From the IMG/VR virus record IMGVR_UViG_3300047370_000223, positions 1 through 28,039 of that record: a DNA stretch of 28,039 nt; one strand, 5' to 3'. The notes under the pieces were generated by a model. It had not been told where the DNA came from, did no database searches, and worked only from the letters and a program-made list of their open reading frames with translations. The DNA is from a virus. Numbering within the stretch: the stretch's first letter is position 1; each line of letters starts with the position of its first letter. The position numbers were made by a program, and so were the translations under genes. Positions 1-7,698 of this stretch are shown in pieces.

Positions 1-41
1 GCTCGGATTCACATAACAGACATATGCGAATTTTATGCGGA

Positions 42-512
42 TTATCCTGCGAAATCAGTGGACTTCACGGCGAGTTCGACGCGGATCGTTTCAGCAGCAG
101 TGACAGCTTCCACGGATGAAAGAGTCAGTTGCAGCTTATCGGCAGCGTCTACGTTTGGAGTTGCTCCGCTTGCAAGGCGAGCGAGAGCGACCACATTGTT
201 GTCGAGACTCGCAACCTGTGCGAGATCGGTAACATTGCCGTCAGCATCCACGCTTTGCAGCGTTGCGCTGAGATCAACATCTCCGGTATCTCCGGTATCA
301 ACGATACGGGAGAGTTCAGGGATGATCTCAGCAGAATCAAGTCCAAGCGAACCAAGGATAATTACGTCAGCGTTAGCTTCAGTGCCATCCAGAGTGTAGT
401 CGTAGTCGGCATTCAGAATTGGTTTCTGTGCGCCACGAAAGCTAGGATTAGCATTGAGCTTGATCGAACGGTCATCCTGATCAGTTGCGAATTGTGTTTT
501 TTTAGTAGCCAT
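42..512 (-). CDS. Hypothetical capsid-associated protein, 156 aa
   Basis: I do not recognise the family. The protein is acidic and low in aromatic residues, rich in Ala, Asp, Leu, Thr and Val, with no membrane segment and no cysteine, which suits a beta-rich structural protein. It begins MATKKTQF at an ATG preceded by a purine-rich AAAGGAAA ribosome site and starts 37 bases after the major capsid gene ends. In podophages this place often holds a head decoration or head-completion protein; that role is inferred from position only. The 41 bases beyond its stop to the window edge show no convincing gene start. Confidence 0.7.
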   Translation of the reverse strand: MATKKTQFATDQDDRSIKLNANPSFRGAQKPILNADYDYTLDGTEANADVIILGSLGLDSAEIIPELSRIVDTGDTGDVDLSATLQSVDADGNVTDLAQVASLDNNVVALARLASGATPNVDAADKLQLTLSSVEAVTAAETIRVELAVKSTDFAG

Positions 513-549
513 GTGATTGGTTTCCTTTCTTCAGTTACTGATCAAGTGA

Positions 550-1458
550 TCAAGGTGAATGATCGCAGTGGATTTCAACGACTCCCTCTTCGTAGCGACG
601 AATGCCACCATACTGCCCGTAAGCAGAGATCTGGCGAGCGTGCTTCTGAGTAGGAAGGACATCGACCTGAATGCTCATCTCGCTAGGCGACATACAAACT
701 CCACGGCGCTTTGAGAACGTGATGGCAGTTTCGATGTCGGACGAGACGGACAGACGATTGGATTTGATCACGTTAAAGTCGAACAGCTTGTTGCTGTTGT
801 CTTTCACGTAATCAGCCACCATTGCGGCCCATGTGTCGTTACCGGCATTCTTGACGTGGTAAGTCAGATCCTTGATGTCCTTGGGAGAACAAACGAGATA
901 AATCTCATCTTCCTCAAACATGATCTCATTCTGCTCGAAAATGCGCTTGGCTTCCAACAACTTGTCAGGAGTCAGGCCGCTGTTAGCGACAGAAGTTCCC
1001 GGCTCGACGTAGTTTACTGCCACCTTCTGAGTAGAAGGAAGAGCAATCGGAGTCGTGTAGGGAGCAACGCCACCATAAACGTCTGCTGAAGCAGCTTCGA
1101 TGATGAGTTGGTCGGTGCGACGATTCCAAGCAAACTTCATCTCTTCCATGAGTTCGCTGGTAGGCTCGGAAAGCATTCCAAGGAAGTGTTTGTCATCCTT
1201 GTCGAATATGATCTGGCAATCGAAATTGCGCTTAGTGATCTTCCGCTTGCTTCCGGTCGCTTCACCGGGATTAGACTTGCCAAGGCGACCCTTAGTCTCC
1301 TTGAAGTCAACTTGATCGAGATCAGTAAGGACATCTTCCTTACCCTCGAAGGCTTTAACCATCACCTTGTCTTCCAGACGGGATACTTCCTGCTGAACGG
1401 TATGGTTCCAATTTTTTTCGAAAGTCCTGATGTAATGCTCAGGAATAGATAGGCTCAT
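550..1458 (-). CDS. Major capsid protein
   Basis: This 302-residue soluble protein is the likely shell protein of the procapsid. It begins MSLSIPEHYIRTF and is rich in charged helices (residues 1-110), followed by mixed segments such as GGVAPYTTPIALPS. The C-terminal part (CMSPSEMSIQVDVLPT, then QISAYGQYGGIRRYEEGVVEI) is typical of phage capsid proteins of the BPP-1-like or marine podovirus group. It lies directly downstream of a scaffold-like gene, separated by a 234-base leader with a terminator. The start is the only ATG at the head of the frame, and I see no good Shine-Dalgarno sequence in front of it. Assignment rests on family resemblance by eye plus gene order. Confidence 0.82.
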   Translation of the reverse strand: MSLSIPEHYIRTFEKNWNHTVQQEVSRLEDKVMVKAFEGKEDVLTDLDQVDFKETKGRLGKSNPGEATGSKRKITKRNFDCQIIFDKDDKHFLGMLSEPTSELMEEMKFAWNRRTDQLIIEAASADVYGGVAPYTTPIALPSTQKVAVNYVEPGTSVANSGLTPDKLLEAKRIFEQNEIMFEEDEIYLVCSPKDIKDLTYHVKNAGNDTWAAMVADYVKDNSNKLFDFNVIKSNRLSVSSDIETAITFSKRRGVCMSPSEMSIQVDVLPTQKHARQISAYGQYGGIRRYEEGVVEIHCDHSP

Positions 1459-1473
1459 TGTATATTGTAGTTA

Positions 1474-1491
1474 CAAGGTTAGTTCACCTTG
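1474..1491 (-). repeat. Perfect hairpin in capsid 5' leader
   Basis: CAAGGT and ACCTTG form a 6-bp perfect inverted repeat around a 6-base loop. It lies 15 bases upstream of the capsid ATG, where a ribosome site would be expected, and no strong Shine-Dalgarno sequence lies between it and the ATG. It could position the ribosome, protect the mRNA 5' end or bind a regulator; none of these is demonstrated. Confidence 0.5.
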
Positions 1492-1494
1492 AGA

Positions 1495-1564
1495 GATAGG
1501 CCGACTATTCGGGTCGCTCAATTCTGGCGAGTCGAAGCTAGATAGGCCACTCGATGAGCGGGTC
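1495..1564 (-). repeat. Two imperfect direct repeats (GATAGGCC...ACT...GGGTC)
   Basis: On the plus strand, 1495-1515 and 1541-1564 share GATAGGCC, then ACT, then GGGTC, with a spacing difference of a few bases. They lie 46 bases apart in the capsid leader. Repeats of this kind can be protein-binding sites or parts of alternative RNA folds (CGAGT and ACTCG between them can also pair). Function unknown. Confidence 0.45.
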
Positions 1565-1639
1565 TGCGTAGACTGTCATCAGATTGATACAGTTTTGCGA
1601 ATAATGCAAGAACAAATGAATTCCTGTAACCCCAAACAA

Positions 1640-1671
1640 AAATGCGCCAAGAGTTTCCCCCGGACGCATTT
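1640..1671 (-). terminator. Hairpin terminator after scaffold gene
   Basis: On the minus strand AAATGCG pairs with CGCATTT, with an additional CC/GG extension past a bulged T, and the stem is followed by a T-rich run (TTTTTGTTTG). It begins 22 bases beyond the scaffold stop codon and precedes the capsid leader. It reads as a rho-independent terminator that would lower or separate capsid transcription from the upstream operon. Confidence 0.6.
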
Positions 1672-1692
1672 CAGTTTGCAGCAGCTAAAAAG

Positions 1693-2613
1693 TTAACCCT
1701 TGTAGGCTTGCTTCATCATATCGTTCACCTTCTGAACGACTGCTTTATGCCTCGGATGATTCGCGTCCCGGTAGGCAGCGTAGTCAGGATTATTCTCATT
1801 GAACATGATCTCGTCTGCCGCGCTTTCAGGCGATAGCTTGTTGTCCATCGCCTCGGACGCAATCAGTTTGTCCTCGCTCAGACTTTCACCGATTTTGGCG
1901 AACGCCCTGACCATGCCAGCATCAGCGAAGATTGAGTCTTTCGGATCTAGTCCGAATGTCTCCGCAGTGCGAGCGGCCATGTGCAGCTTCTCATTCATGC
2001 CGTTGCCGAATTCATTCTCTAGTAACGTCCTCTGCTCTGCGGCCCATTGCCGTTGCTGGTTCGTTTCTTCCTGAAGAGCATCGACCTCGGATTGAACTTG
2101 GAACTCGACCAGACCGTTTAACTGGTCAGGGCTTAGATTCAATTGATGGGCAGTCTCCTTTAGCTGAGTAGTTATCGCCTCATCGAATTCAAATCCTTCT
2201 GGCGCACTCGGAGGAACGGCCAAATCGTAGTTCTCAGCAGCTTCTGGAACGCCAAGAGCGGATCGAAAGGCGGTTACTTCGTCCTCAGATGCTTCCTCTC
2301 CGGGCAGCTTCACATATCCTTCCAGACGTTGCCTTGCAGCAGCTTGATTATCTTTCAGACTTTTGAGAAGTGTGGGCAAATCTTTGTAGTTGCTGGCAAC
2401 TCCTTTCAGGTCAGCATACTCGTCACCCACCAGTTTCTCCTGCCAGCTTTCAACAAACTGTCCCTTGTCATTCGCAAAGATTCCCTCAAAGGAACTTCCC
2501 TCAGAAGTTGCCGATGGCTCGGATGACGGCTCGGCCACCTCTGTAGCAGCAGAATTTGCGTCTCCATCAAGCAGAGACGTTGGCTCGGTATCAATATCGA
2601 TTTCTGGTTCCAT
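1693..2613 (-). CDS. Capsid scaffolding protein
   Basis: This 306-aa, very acidic, mostly helical protein begins MEPEIDIDTEPTS. It has a disordered Ser/Glu/Thr-rich N-terminus (residues 1-45), a long charged helical middle with many Glu, Gln and Ala, and a short basic C-terminal tail (about 274-306) ending MMKQAYKG. An acidic helical body with a basic C-terminal tail is the known layout of podophage scaffolds, in which the tail contacts the coat protein inside the procapsid. It lies directly upstream of the capsid gene. The tail segment DYAAYRDANHPRH recurs almost unchanged in the early gene at 12782-13069, which is unexpected. Confidence 0.8.
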   Translation of the reverse strand: MEPEIDIDTEPTSLLDGDANSAATEVAEPSSEPSATSEGSSFEGIFANDKGQFVESWQEKLVGDEYADLKGVASNYKDLPTLLKSLKDNQAAARQRLEGYVKLPGEEASEDEVTAFRSALGVPEAAENYDLAVPPSAPEGFEFDEAITTQLKETAHQLNLSPDQLNGLVEFQVQSEVDALQEETNQQRQWAAEQRTLLENEFGNGMNEKLHMAARTAETFGLDPKDSIFADAGMVRAFAKIGESLSEDKLIASEAMDNKLSPESAADEIMFNENNPDYAAYRDANHPRHKAVVQKVNDMMKQAYKG

Positions 2614-2618
2614 GATTC

Positions 2619-2954
2619 CTAGTCCTCAAGGTTTCTACCGGCGTATCGCTCCTCGTATTCATCAGGAGCATTCTCCCGATACCAGGCGACCACTTTTGGA
2701 TCTTTATCGCCCAGCGTCTTGTCTGGAATGATCGGGCATATTTCCGACACCGGTTCGATCTGTTCGACCTGTTCTGGCTCAAGCTCCGGTTCTGGAACCG
2801 CAACGTAATCGTCATCGCCATCGTCTGTTGACTGGTCAGCGAATGTCCCGGCTTGGAATTCGATATATGCCGCCTCGACATCCTCGGCTGAAGATTTATC
2901 TGGCAGCGTGATGCCAGCTTCAGCAAGCTGACTCAGCATTTCGTCTGTTGTCAT
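2619..2954 (-). CDS. Hypothetical acidic virion-cluster protein, 111 aa
   Basis: I chose the ATG giving MTTDEMLSQLAEAGITL. A longer reading would begin with a GTG inside the preceding gene and looks unlikely. Residues 1-30 form an amphipathic helix pair, residues 35-85 are an acidic Pro/Glu-rich linker, and the C-terminus (DPKVVAWYRENAPDEYEERY) is a short helix that resembles a substrate- or capsid-binding tail. It lies 5 bases before the scaffold gene and 7 bases after the Bbp19-like gene, within the head-assembly operon. No function is recognised; a scaffold or portal accessory role is a guess. Confidence 0.65.
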   Translation of the reverse strand: MTTDEMLSQLAEAGITLPDKSSAEDVEAAYIEFQAGTFADQSTDDGDDDYVAVPEPELEPEQVEQIEPVSEICPIIPDKTLGDKDPKVVAWYRENAPDEYEERYAGRNLED

Positions 2955-2961
2955 GTGTTGT

Positions 2962-3261
2962 TTATGGTTGTGCGTTTGTTGTCTGATTGGCACTCAGGGC
3001 CGAAATAGGTGGCTGACTTGAGCCTGATCCCCAACGCCAGAGGAATGAAACCAGATCAGTCTGACCGTCCCGGCGAGCAGCGTCAATCGGATCGCTCGCG
3101 CCCTCAAACCGGGATGCCATTGGATGTCTAAACATACAAAGGATCTCCAGCAGCTTCTGGCCTTCAGCCGATGAGAAGATCGAGAACATCTGCTCCAGTT
3201 CTCCCTGATCGAGAACCACGCCAGAACGCTCTAAACACTCAAATAGCTGAGTTTCGATCAT
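2962..3261 (-). CDS. Bbp19-like small podophage protein
   Basis: The 99-aa protein has the pattern I associate with the Bbp19-like phage domain. A helix with F-S-S-A-E-G-Q-K-L-L (about residues 29-38) is followed by a short linker and then D-G-Q-T-D-L-V-S-F-L (about 65-74), where family members have a G-Q-R-x-x-V pattern. The C-terminus is a Ser/Pro/Ala-rich tail. Its ATG overlaps the portal stop codon (ATGA), so it is translationally coupled to the portal. In podophages of the BPP-1 type a similar small gene lies next to the portal. The family call is from memory and its role in virion assembly is unknown. Confidence 0.6.
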   Translation of the reverse strand: MIETQLFECLERSGVVLDQGELEQMFSIFSSAEGQKLLEILCMFRHPMASRFEGASDPIDAARRDGQTDLVSFLWRWGSGSSQPPISALSANQTTNAQP

Positions 3262-4880
3262 TGTGCTTTGACTGCTAATTCAGCTTCGGCCATCAGTTGC
3301 TGCTCTTGCTGCTGCTGCTCAACCATCTCCGCTCTGGCCTGTCGCATCTCATCGCGCTCGGCTTCGGGCATGATCCAGTTCTCCTTCACGCCCTGCGAGC
3401 GAGCGGCATCGCGCATCGCCACATCCAGATCGTAGTTATCAAGCAGTTCAGGACGGTATTCAAAGATTTGGCCGTATGTTCCAAGAGTCGCAGCAAAACC
3501 GGTCGCATGGAGTTGTTCCATCGCCAGTGCTAACCGGGAACTATATCGCACCTGTGGATCGACCACGTTGATCATGCCGTTGGGCATGAGCGACTGCATC
3601 TCAGCCGGGATTTGAGCAAACGCGCCACCCCGGAGCATGATTGAGAACACACGCAGGATTGTCGGCGTGTGATATTCGGTTATCTTTCGGGCGAATGTTG
3701 GGCTGAACAGCGTCAGTTTGTCGTTCATCCTCGCAGTCACCTCAGTCGCCGTCATCTCCCGGTTGACCGGGATCTCTCGGAACATATTAAAAAGCGGCAC
3801 ATGGAATGCCCGGTTGATAGCATCCTGCTTTTCAGCCACACGATCCTTTCCGATGTCATACCGTCCTCCAGTCGCAAACTCTCGCGGAGCCTGCGCCATG
3901 TCCTCAACGAAAGTCACGCCCTTAGCCCGGAGATCGATTTCACCCTTCAGCTTCGACGGTGCAGCTATGCGCGGAAACGCAGCAACCTCGGCCAGCACAT
4001 CCAGATTCATCTGAAGCATATTCACCTGACGGGCATTGGTCAAAGCGTTCCAACTTGGAGCGAAACCGTAGGGACTTTTGCCCCACTTTAAATGGCGATG
4101 ACAGGCGACTGGCATCTCCCACATCCCGGACTCTTTGACTTTATGCTTGTAAGTCTGATCGATGTAGCAACTGGCTATCGGCATATTCTCACCGTCCAGC
4201 TTGCCTGTCTCGCGATATTCTTCCTCACGCGGGTAAATTGCGTGAATGAATTCAAACTGCTGATCGAGTTTCTTGTCCGTGTTATCGAAGAATGCTCGCA
4301 TATTTTCATGCAGATTCTCTTTCCCAAACTTAACAGCAGCTTGCCGAGGAGTCAGTTTGAGTTCACGGAATATGGTATCGACCTGTCCCCTATGATCTTC
4401 AAGAATTGTAAAATCTCCACACTCGAAAGTTTCAAAGCGCAGACCTTGATCCTCCTCGACGTAGAGAGCAGTGGTTCCGAATGCGCCGTCATCGAGATAG
4501 CCTTCATGGACTTCGCCGTAAAAGTTGCTCGCCATCATCTCGGCCTGCATTTCCTCGGTGCAATCGCTCAACCACTTCTTGCAGTTGTCAGAATCCTCTA
4601 AATATCTAGGAGGAGTAAGCTGAAACCACGGTCTGTCGGCTGGCGTTAGCCACTCCATACACCCGGAAGCGTAGGTAAGATTGGCCTCTTGCGCGGTCGA
4701 ATCGAAATGCGAATGGCGACCGATGTCAGGAGTTGACTGCGTTGAAGTTCCGATGTGATCCTTGATCGGCTGAACATAGTCAGCGAGATCGCGCCAAACT
4801 GACACCCAAGGTGATCGCCTTGCCTTAGAATCCTGATACCGGCGAAGGATATTCGCCACCTGATCTGACATGGACTTCAT
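3258..4880 (-). CDS. Portal (head-to-tail connecting) protein
   Basis: At 540 aa this is in the size range of podophage portals (about 500-700). The N-terminus (RRYQDSKARRSPWVSVWRD followed by L-A-D-Y-V-Q-P) and the segment F-D-S-T-A (about 59-63), followed by L-A-S-G-M-like residues and W-L-T-P-A-D-R-P-W-F, are hallmarks of the head-to-tail connecting protein family of T7-like and BPP-1-like phages. The C-terminus is a Gln/Glu-rich helix (QQQQEQQ). Portals form the ring at one vertex through which DNA is packaged and ejected, and on which the tail is built. The ATG overlaps the preceding stop (TAATG). A second ATG three codons in is also possible. Confidence 0.93.
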   Translation of the reverse strand: MKSMSDQVANILRRYQDSKARRSPWVSVWRDLADYVQPIKDHIGTSTQSTPDIGRHSHFDSTAQEANLTYASGCMEWLTPADRPWFQLTPPRYLEDSDNCKKWLSDCTEEMQAEMMASNFYGEVHEGYLDDGAFGTTALYVEEDQGLRFETFECGDFTILEDHRGQVDTIFRELKLTPRQAAVKFGKENLHENMRAFFDNTDKKLDQQFEFIHAIYPREEEYRETGKLDGENMPIASCYIDQTYKHKVKESGMWEMPVACHRHLKWGKSPYGFAPSWNALTNARQVNMLQMNLDVLAEVAAFPRIAAPSKLKGEIDLRAKGVTFVEDMAQAPREFATGGRYDIGKDRVAEKQDAINRAFHVPLFNMFREIPVNREMTATEVTARMNDKLTLFSPTFARKITEYHTPTILRVFSIMLRGGAFAQIPAEMQSLMPNGMINVVDPQVRYSSRLALAMEQLHATGFAATLGTYGQIFEYRPELLDNYDLDVAMRDAARSQGVKENWIMPEAERDEMRQARAEMVEQQQQEQQLMAEAELAVKAQ

Positions 4881-5239
4881 TAATTTCCAAGCATCGAGTA
4901 GTTGCCGCCCAGCTTATTCCCGCCGCCCATTCCGGCGACCAGAGTTTTGCTGAGTCCAAACCTTTTCCGGCTTGATCGTCTAGCCTTTCGCCGGGCCTCA
5001 TCGACACCTGATCCGACCGATTGAGCTACCGGGCCATCTCGACCGTCTCGGTTGGCGAGCATCTCAGCCATTTGACTCTGGGCAGCTAATTGAGCCTCAG
5101 AATTACTCTGAGCAATCTTAGCCATCTCCTGTTGGTGCAGGCGCTGTTGGGCCTCGGATCTCTCCTGTGAGGCTCTTAAATCAGCAGCTTGTTGGCGCAT
5201 CATGGCCTCCTGCCGTTTCCTAGCTTTTCGCATTCCCAT
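4880..5239 (-). CDS. Coiled-coil virion-assembly protein, 119 aa
   Basis: Residues 1-65 are a Gln/Ala/Glu/Arg-rich coiled coil with no hydrophobic core beyond Leu, Met and Ala repeats. The C-terminal third is basic and glycine-rich (RRKARRSSRKRFGLSKT, then GMGGGNKLGG). Similar small proteins with a basic R-x-G-L-x-x-T tail lie just before the portal in many podophages; their role is not settled. The ATG chosen gives MGMRKARKRQ and lies inside the end of the preceding gene (20-base overlap). An AGGTTTCAGGA motif ends about 20 bases upstream, too far to act as an ordinary Shine-Dalgarno site. Confidence 0.65.
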   Translation of the reverse strand: MGMRKARKRQEAMMRQQAADLRASQERSEAQQRLHQQEMAKIAQSNSEAQLAAQSQMAEMLANRDGRDGPVAQSVGSGVDEARRKARRSSRKRFGLSKTLVAGMGGGNKLGGNYSMLGN

Positions 5240-5588
5240 GATAAAATCTTCGTTGTATCTCCTGAAACCTCCACATTTTTACTCTACCGAATCGTTGAAA
5301 GCAAACATATTCTAATTGAAATGGACAAAGTGAAAATAGCTGTGAGAGCTTCCCGGACATAAGATGCACATACCAGGTATCGCTTTCTTCCGGTTCAAAA
5401 AAGTCATCTGACTCTAAAACGCCATTACCGATCAAGTCTGATGGCACTGTTTTAGCCATGACAAAAATGTCAGGTAATGAGTAAACGTAACCGCGATTCA
5501 AGTAAGCAGTCAGGTCAGCAGCGAACCTTTGGTGATCCACGCCCTCAAGCTGCGCCATCATCGCCTGCTGATAAAGAGTCTGCTTCAT
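5220..5588 (-). CDS. Hypothetical protein between terminase and portal, 122 aa
   Basis: The protein begins MKQTLYQQAMMAQLEGVDHQ with a helical N-terminus, then a mixed aromatic-rich body (GYVYSLPDIFVMAK; SDTWYVHLMSG) and a basic C-terminus (MWRFQEIQRRFYHGNAKS). Three cysteine-free segments and scattered aromatic residues suggest a small globular fold that resembles acetyltransferase-like phage proteins, but no catalytic motif is certain. It overlaps the TerL stop by ATGA and the next gene by 20 bases. In T7-like genomes this slot often carries a small protein of unknown role. The residues RFQE are encoded by one of the AGGTTTCAGGA motif copies. Confidence 0.7.
   Translation of the reverse strand: MKQTLYQQAMMAQLEGVDHQRFAADLTAYLNRGYVYSLPDIFVMAKTVPSDLIGNGVLESDDFFEPEESDTWYVHLMSGKLSQLFSLCPFQLEYVCFQRFGRVKMWRFQEIQRRFYHGNAKS
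5260..5270 (-). repeat. AGGTTTCAGGA motif, copy 1
   Basis: Exact 11-mer on the minus strand, continuing GATAC. It lies in the last part of the gene at 5220-5588, read as R-F-Q-E, and about 20 bases before the start of the next gene. Confidence 0.85.
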
Positions 5589-7177
5589 GCCATGCCCCTG
5601 TATCCAGCCAGCACCTGTGGTTTCCGATTAGAATCAATCGCGTCTGGATCGAGACTGACCAAGTTTCGCGCCCACGCTTCAGCGAATGTCCGCAGTGCAT
5701 CAGCAGTGTGCGAGCAGATGTCTCCGACTGGCTCATTGAATACTCCATGCTGCTGATCGACTTTCTTCCGGTAGCCTTCCAAGCGGCCCACCCCAGAAGG
5801 TAGGTTTTCCATCCCGACCTCGTCCTTAACCTCCTGATCAGTTCTACTGTGAAACCAACTGTTTGGAAGCAGTTGCCTAGCCTGACCAATGCCAACCCAC
5901 TTGTCTGGTATCCTTGGAACGACTTGGATGGAATGCCTTGGAATCCCGCAATGCACCATCTGCTCGACAAACGTCATGCCGCTTCCCTTGTCAGTCTGCT
6001 CGGCATCGTGAGGAACGTAGTGCATACTGATTTGACCGTGTTGCGACTGCCATCCCTTAATGACTTCCGCGACTCCGGGCGCACCCTTCCCCTCACCCGC
6101 AGTCCATTCCAGCCAGTTGATGTCCTTGCGCGTAGGCTGAACCATCCAACCGGCCATGTTGTCACTCGCGCCGATGTCCCAGCAAGTGTATAAAGGTGCG
6201 CCTGGTTCCTTCTCAAATTCGCGGATTCTTCCTTTCGACCGGAGTTCAGTCATCATTGAGAAGATTTGTCCCGGAACCACGTGACGGTCACACTCGCTGA
6301 TCACGGACGGAAACTGCTGCCACATTAATTCTCCCTGCTCGGCCTTCTTTTTTTCATACCAAGCCTGCCGACTGGCCGGAATGAACAGTTGATGCTCTGC
6401 TTTAAGTTCATCAAAGTAAGTCTTCGTCTCTCGGTTGTGAGGCTCATGGCCGGGAAGATCGTAGCTCGGATGATTCCACCAAGGGAAGAAATGCATCTTC
6501 CAATCCATCTTCGATAGGCTCTCATAGCCTGATGCCTCCAATGCCATCTTAAAAATCGCGTAGCATTCCCCGAATCGGCCACCCTCCATCGTTGTCTCAA
6601 TGTCGAGGATTCCGTTTGGGGGAACAGCATTCATTGAACCTTGCTTCATACGAGTTGCCTTGAGCGGAAACTGGCATGAGATCGGGCCATACTCGGAAAT
6701 GTGCAGGCGTTGCGGAGTTTTACCGGTGTAGCTGACACCGGCGGTTTGTTTTGCCCCGTTCGCCCACTCGTTCACCCCGGCACTGTCCTTGACTAGCGGA
6801 TTGGCCTTGTGGAGTAATTGCCAGCAGGCAGCGATCTCCGGGTTAGGATGATCCGGGCCATTCTCCCAAGCAAACTTGGCAATGCTCAGTTTATCGAATG
6901 CGTCCTTCTCAGAAAGATCAACATGGCCTGCCTGATAGTTCGCATTCCAGATGCAGCTATCCATTGAGTCGAGCAGGATAATGGTGGACATCCCCAGCTT
7001 CCGCGCCTTCGGAACGAAGTTTCTCTGATGCCTTTCGCGGAGGAACGTCTCCTGCTCTCCTCTCAATTCTAGCGGTATGGTCTGCCCGTTCTCATCCAGA
7101 ATGAGATACATATTCTCCATTCTCCACTGCTTGTCCTGCATCAGCGAGCGGATCTTGTCATGGAGTTCGTCAGCCAT
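5585..7177 (-). CDS. terL: Terminase large subunit (packaging ATPase and nuclease)
   Basis: This 530-aa motor protein docks on the portal and drives DNA into the capsid. The ATPase half shows a degenerate Walker A at ARKLGMST (about 58-65) and a Walker B-type L-H-I-S-E-Y-G (158-164). The RNase H-like nuclease half shows W-D-I-G (Asp 334), V-P-H-D-A (Asp 391) and S-H-T-A-D-A-L-R (Asp 493), the expected acidic cluster. I chose the ATG giving MADELHDKIR rather than a TTG two codons upstream. It overlaps the preceding small gene by 8 bases and the next gene by ATGA. Length and motif order are normal for the family. Confidence 0.93.
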   Translation of the reverse strand: MADELHDKIRSLMQDKQWRMENMYLILDENGQTIPLELRGEQETFLRERHQRNFVPKARKLGMSTIILLDSMDSCIWNANYQAGHVDLSEKDAFDKLSIAKFAWENGPDHPNPEIAACWQLLHKANPLVKDSAGVNEWANGAKQTAGVSYTGKTPQRLHISEYGPISCQFPLKATRMKQGSMNAVPPNGILDIETTMEGGRFGECYAIFKMALEASGYESLSKMDWKMHFFPWWNHPSYDLPGHEPHNRETKTYFDELKAEHQLFIPASRQAWYEKKKAEQGELMWQQFPSVISECDRHVVPGQIFSMMTELRSKGRIREFEKEPGAPLYTCWDIGASDNMAGWMVQPTRKDINWLEWTAGEGKGAPGVAEVIKGWQSQHGQISMHYVPHDAEQTDKGSGMTFVEQMVHCGIPRHSIQVVPRIPDKWVGIGQARQLLPNSWFHSRTDQEVKDEVGMENLPSGVGRLEGYRKKVDQQHGVFNEPVGDICSHTADALRTFAEAWARNLVSLDPDAIDSNRKPQVLAGYRGMA

Positions 7178-7370
7178 TGCCAATCAACCTTTGAGTCAGT
7201 TTGTCTAGATCCCGGTTGGTAAGATCCCGGCATTCAAGTTTGCAATCGCATGGCCTGACGGAAAATGAGCCTGAAAGGATTGCCCTTTTGACGATCCTCT
7301 CAAACTCTGGATTCTCACCGGGAAAGTCAATAATCTCGATTAGAGCGCACTGCGATTGTGGCACTTGCAT
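7170..7370 (-). CDS. Hypothetical protein, 66 aa
   Basis: This small protein has an N-terminal strand-like part (MQVPQSQCALIEII) and a helical, charged C-terminus (LTNRDLDKLTQRL). It has three cysteines (residue 8, and C-D-C-K-L-E-C near 40-46), of which the latter could bind a metal. It fills the space between the SSB-like gene and terL: its ATG directly follows the SSB-like stop (TAAATG) and its end overlaps terL by 8 bases. No family is recognised. Confidence 0.6.
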   Translation of the reverse strand: MQVPQSQCALIEIIDFPGENPEFERIVKRAILSGSFSVRPCDCKLECRDLTNRDLDKLTQRLIGNG

Positions 7371-7661
7371 TTAGAATGGAATTTCCGCACCGCTTTCCCC
7401 AGCGACCGGCACTTGACTCGGTGACTGGTAGGTGGTTTGTCCGCCTGACTGCTCTGGCCTGTCTTGATCGAAGAAGATGTTCAGATAGCCTGACCATTCC
7501 GGTGATAGCGGCAACGCATCCAGCTTGATGCTGACGTGACCACGCTCATCGTCCTTGAAAACGACTCCGCACTTCTGTCTTCTCTTTTTCTCCTGACCAG
7601 TCTCACGATCTTGATAGGTTCCAACTGTGGCGACTAGATCGCCTATTTTTCTGTTTGCCAT
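7371..7661 (-). CDS. Single-stranded DNA-binding-like protein
   Basis: The 96-aa protein has a beta-rich body starting MANRKIGDLVATVGTYQDRE, with the strand patterns G-V-V-F-K-D-D and V-S-I-K-L-D and a W-x-x-Y-L-N-I-F-F strand, consistent with a small OB-like fold. A disordered Gln/Ser/Pro-rich linker leads to a C-terminal tip A-E-I-P-F. Bacterial SSB proteins end in D-D-I-P-F, which recruits replication and repair enzymes, so the tip is a strong hint of an SSB-type role. It is shorter than host SSB (about 170 aa). A good AGGAG ribosome site lies ahead of the ATG. Function is inferred from the tail and the strand pattern. Confidence 0.6.
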   Translation of the reverse strand: MANRKIGDLVATVGTYQDRETGQEKKRRQKCGVVFKDDERGHVSIKLDALPLSPEWSGYLNIFFDQDRPEQSGGQTTYQSPSQVPVAGESGAEIPF

Positions 7662-7698
7662 AAATTTCTCCTGAGAAGCGTTTTCCCCCGCGGTAAAA

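Larger units (their letters stand above)
1459..1692 (-). promoter_or_regulatory. Capsid leader / intergenic control region
   Basis: These 234 bases between scaffold and capsid hold no gene, whereas almost all other neighbours here overlap. In transcription order the region contains a hairpin terminator next to the scaffold end, a stretch that may hold a promoter (TTGTTC, 18 bases, TGTATC on the minus strand, weak), two imperfect direct repeats and a perfect 6-bp hairpin just before the capsid ATG. The arrangement suggests that capsid is expressed from its own transcript or by controlled readthrough. The promoter is a weak guess; the structures are read directly. Confidence 0.55.

Noticed and set aside
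14-25. 12-mer AACAGACATATG shared with the minus strand near 13344-13355
   Set aside because: A single pair in opposite contexts with no extended similarity; likely chance given the number of 12-mers compared.
129-653. A 174-codon plus-strand open frame opposite the capsid-associated gene
   Set aside because: It lies antisense to two well-placed genes, has no ribosome site, and its composition is that of a complement-strand shadow.
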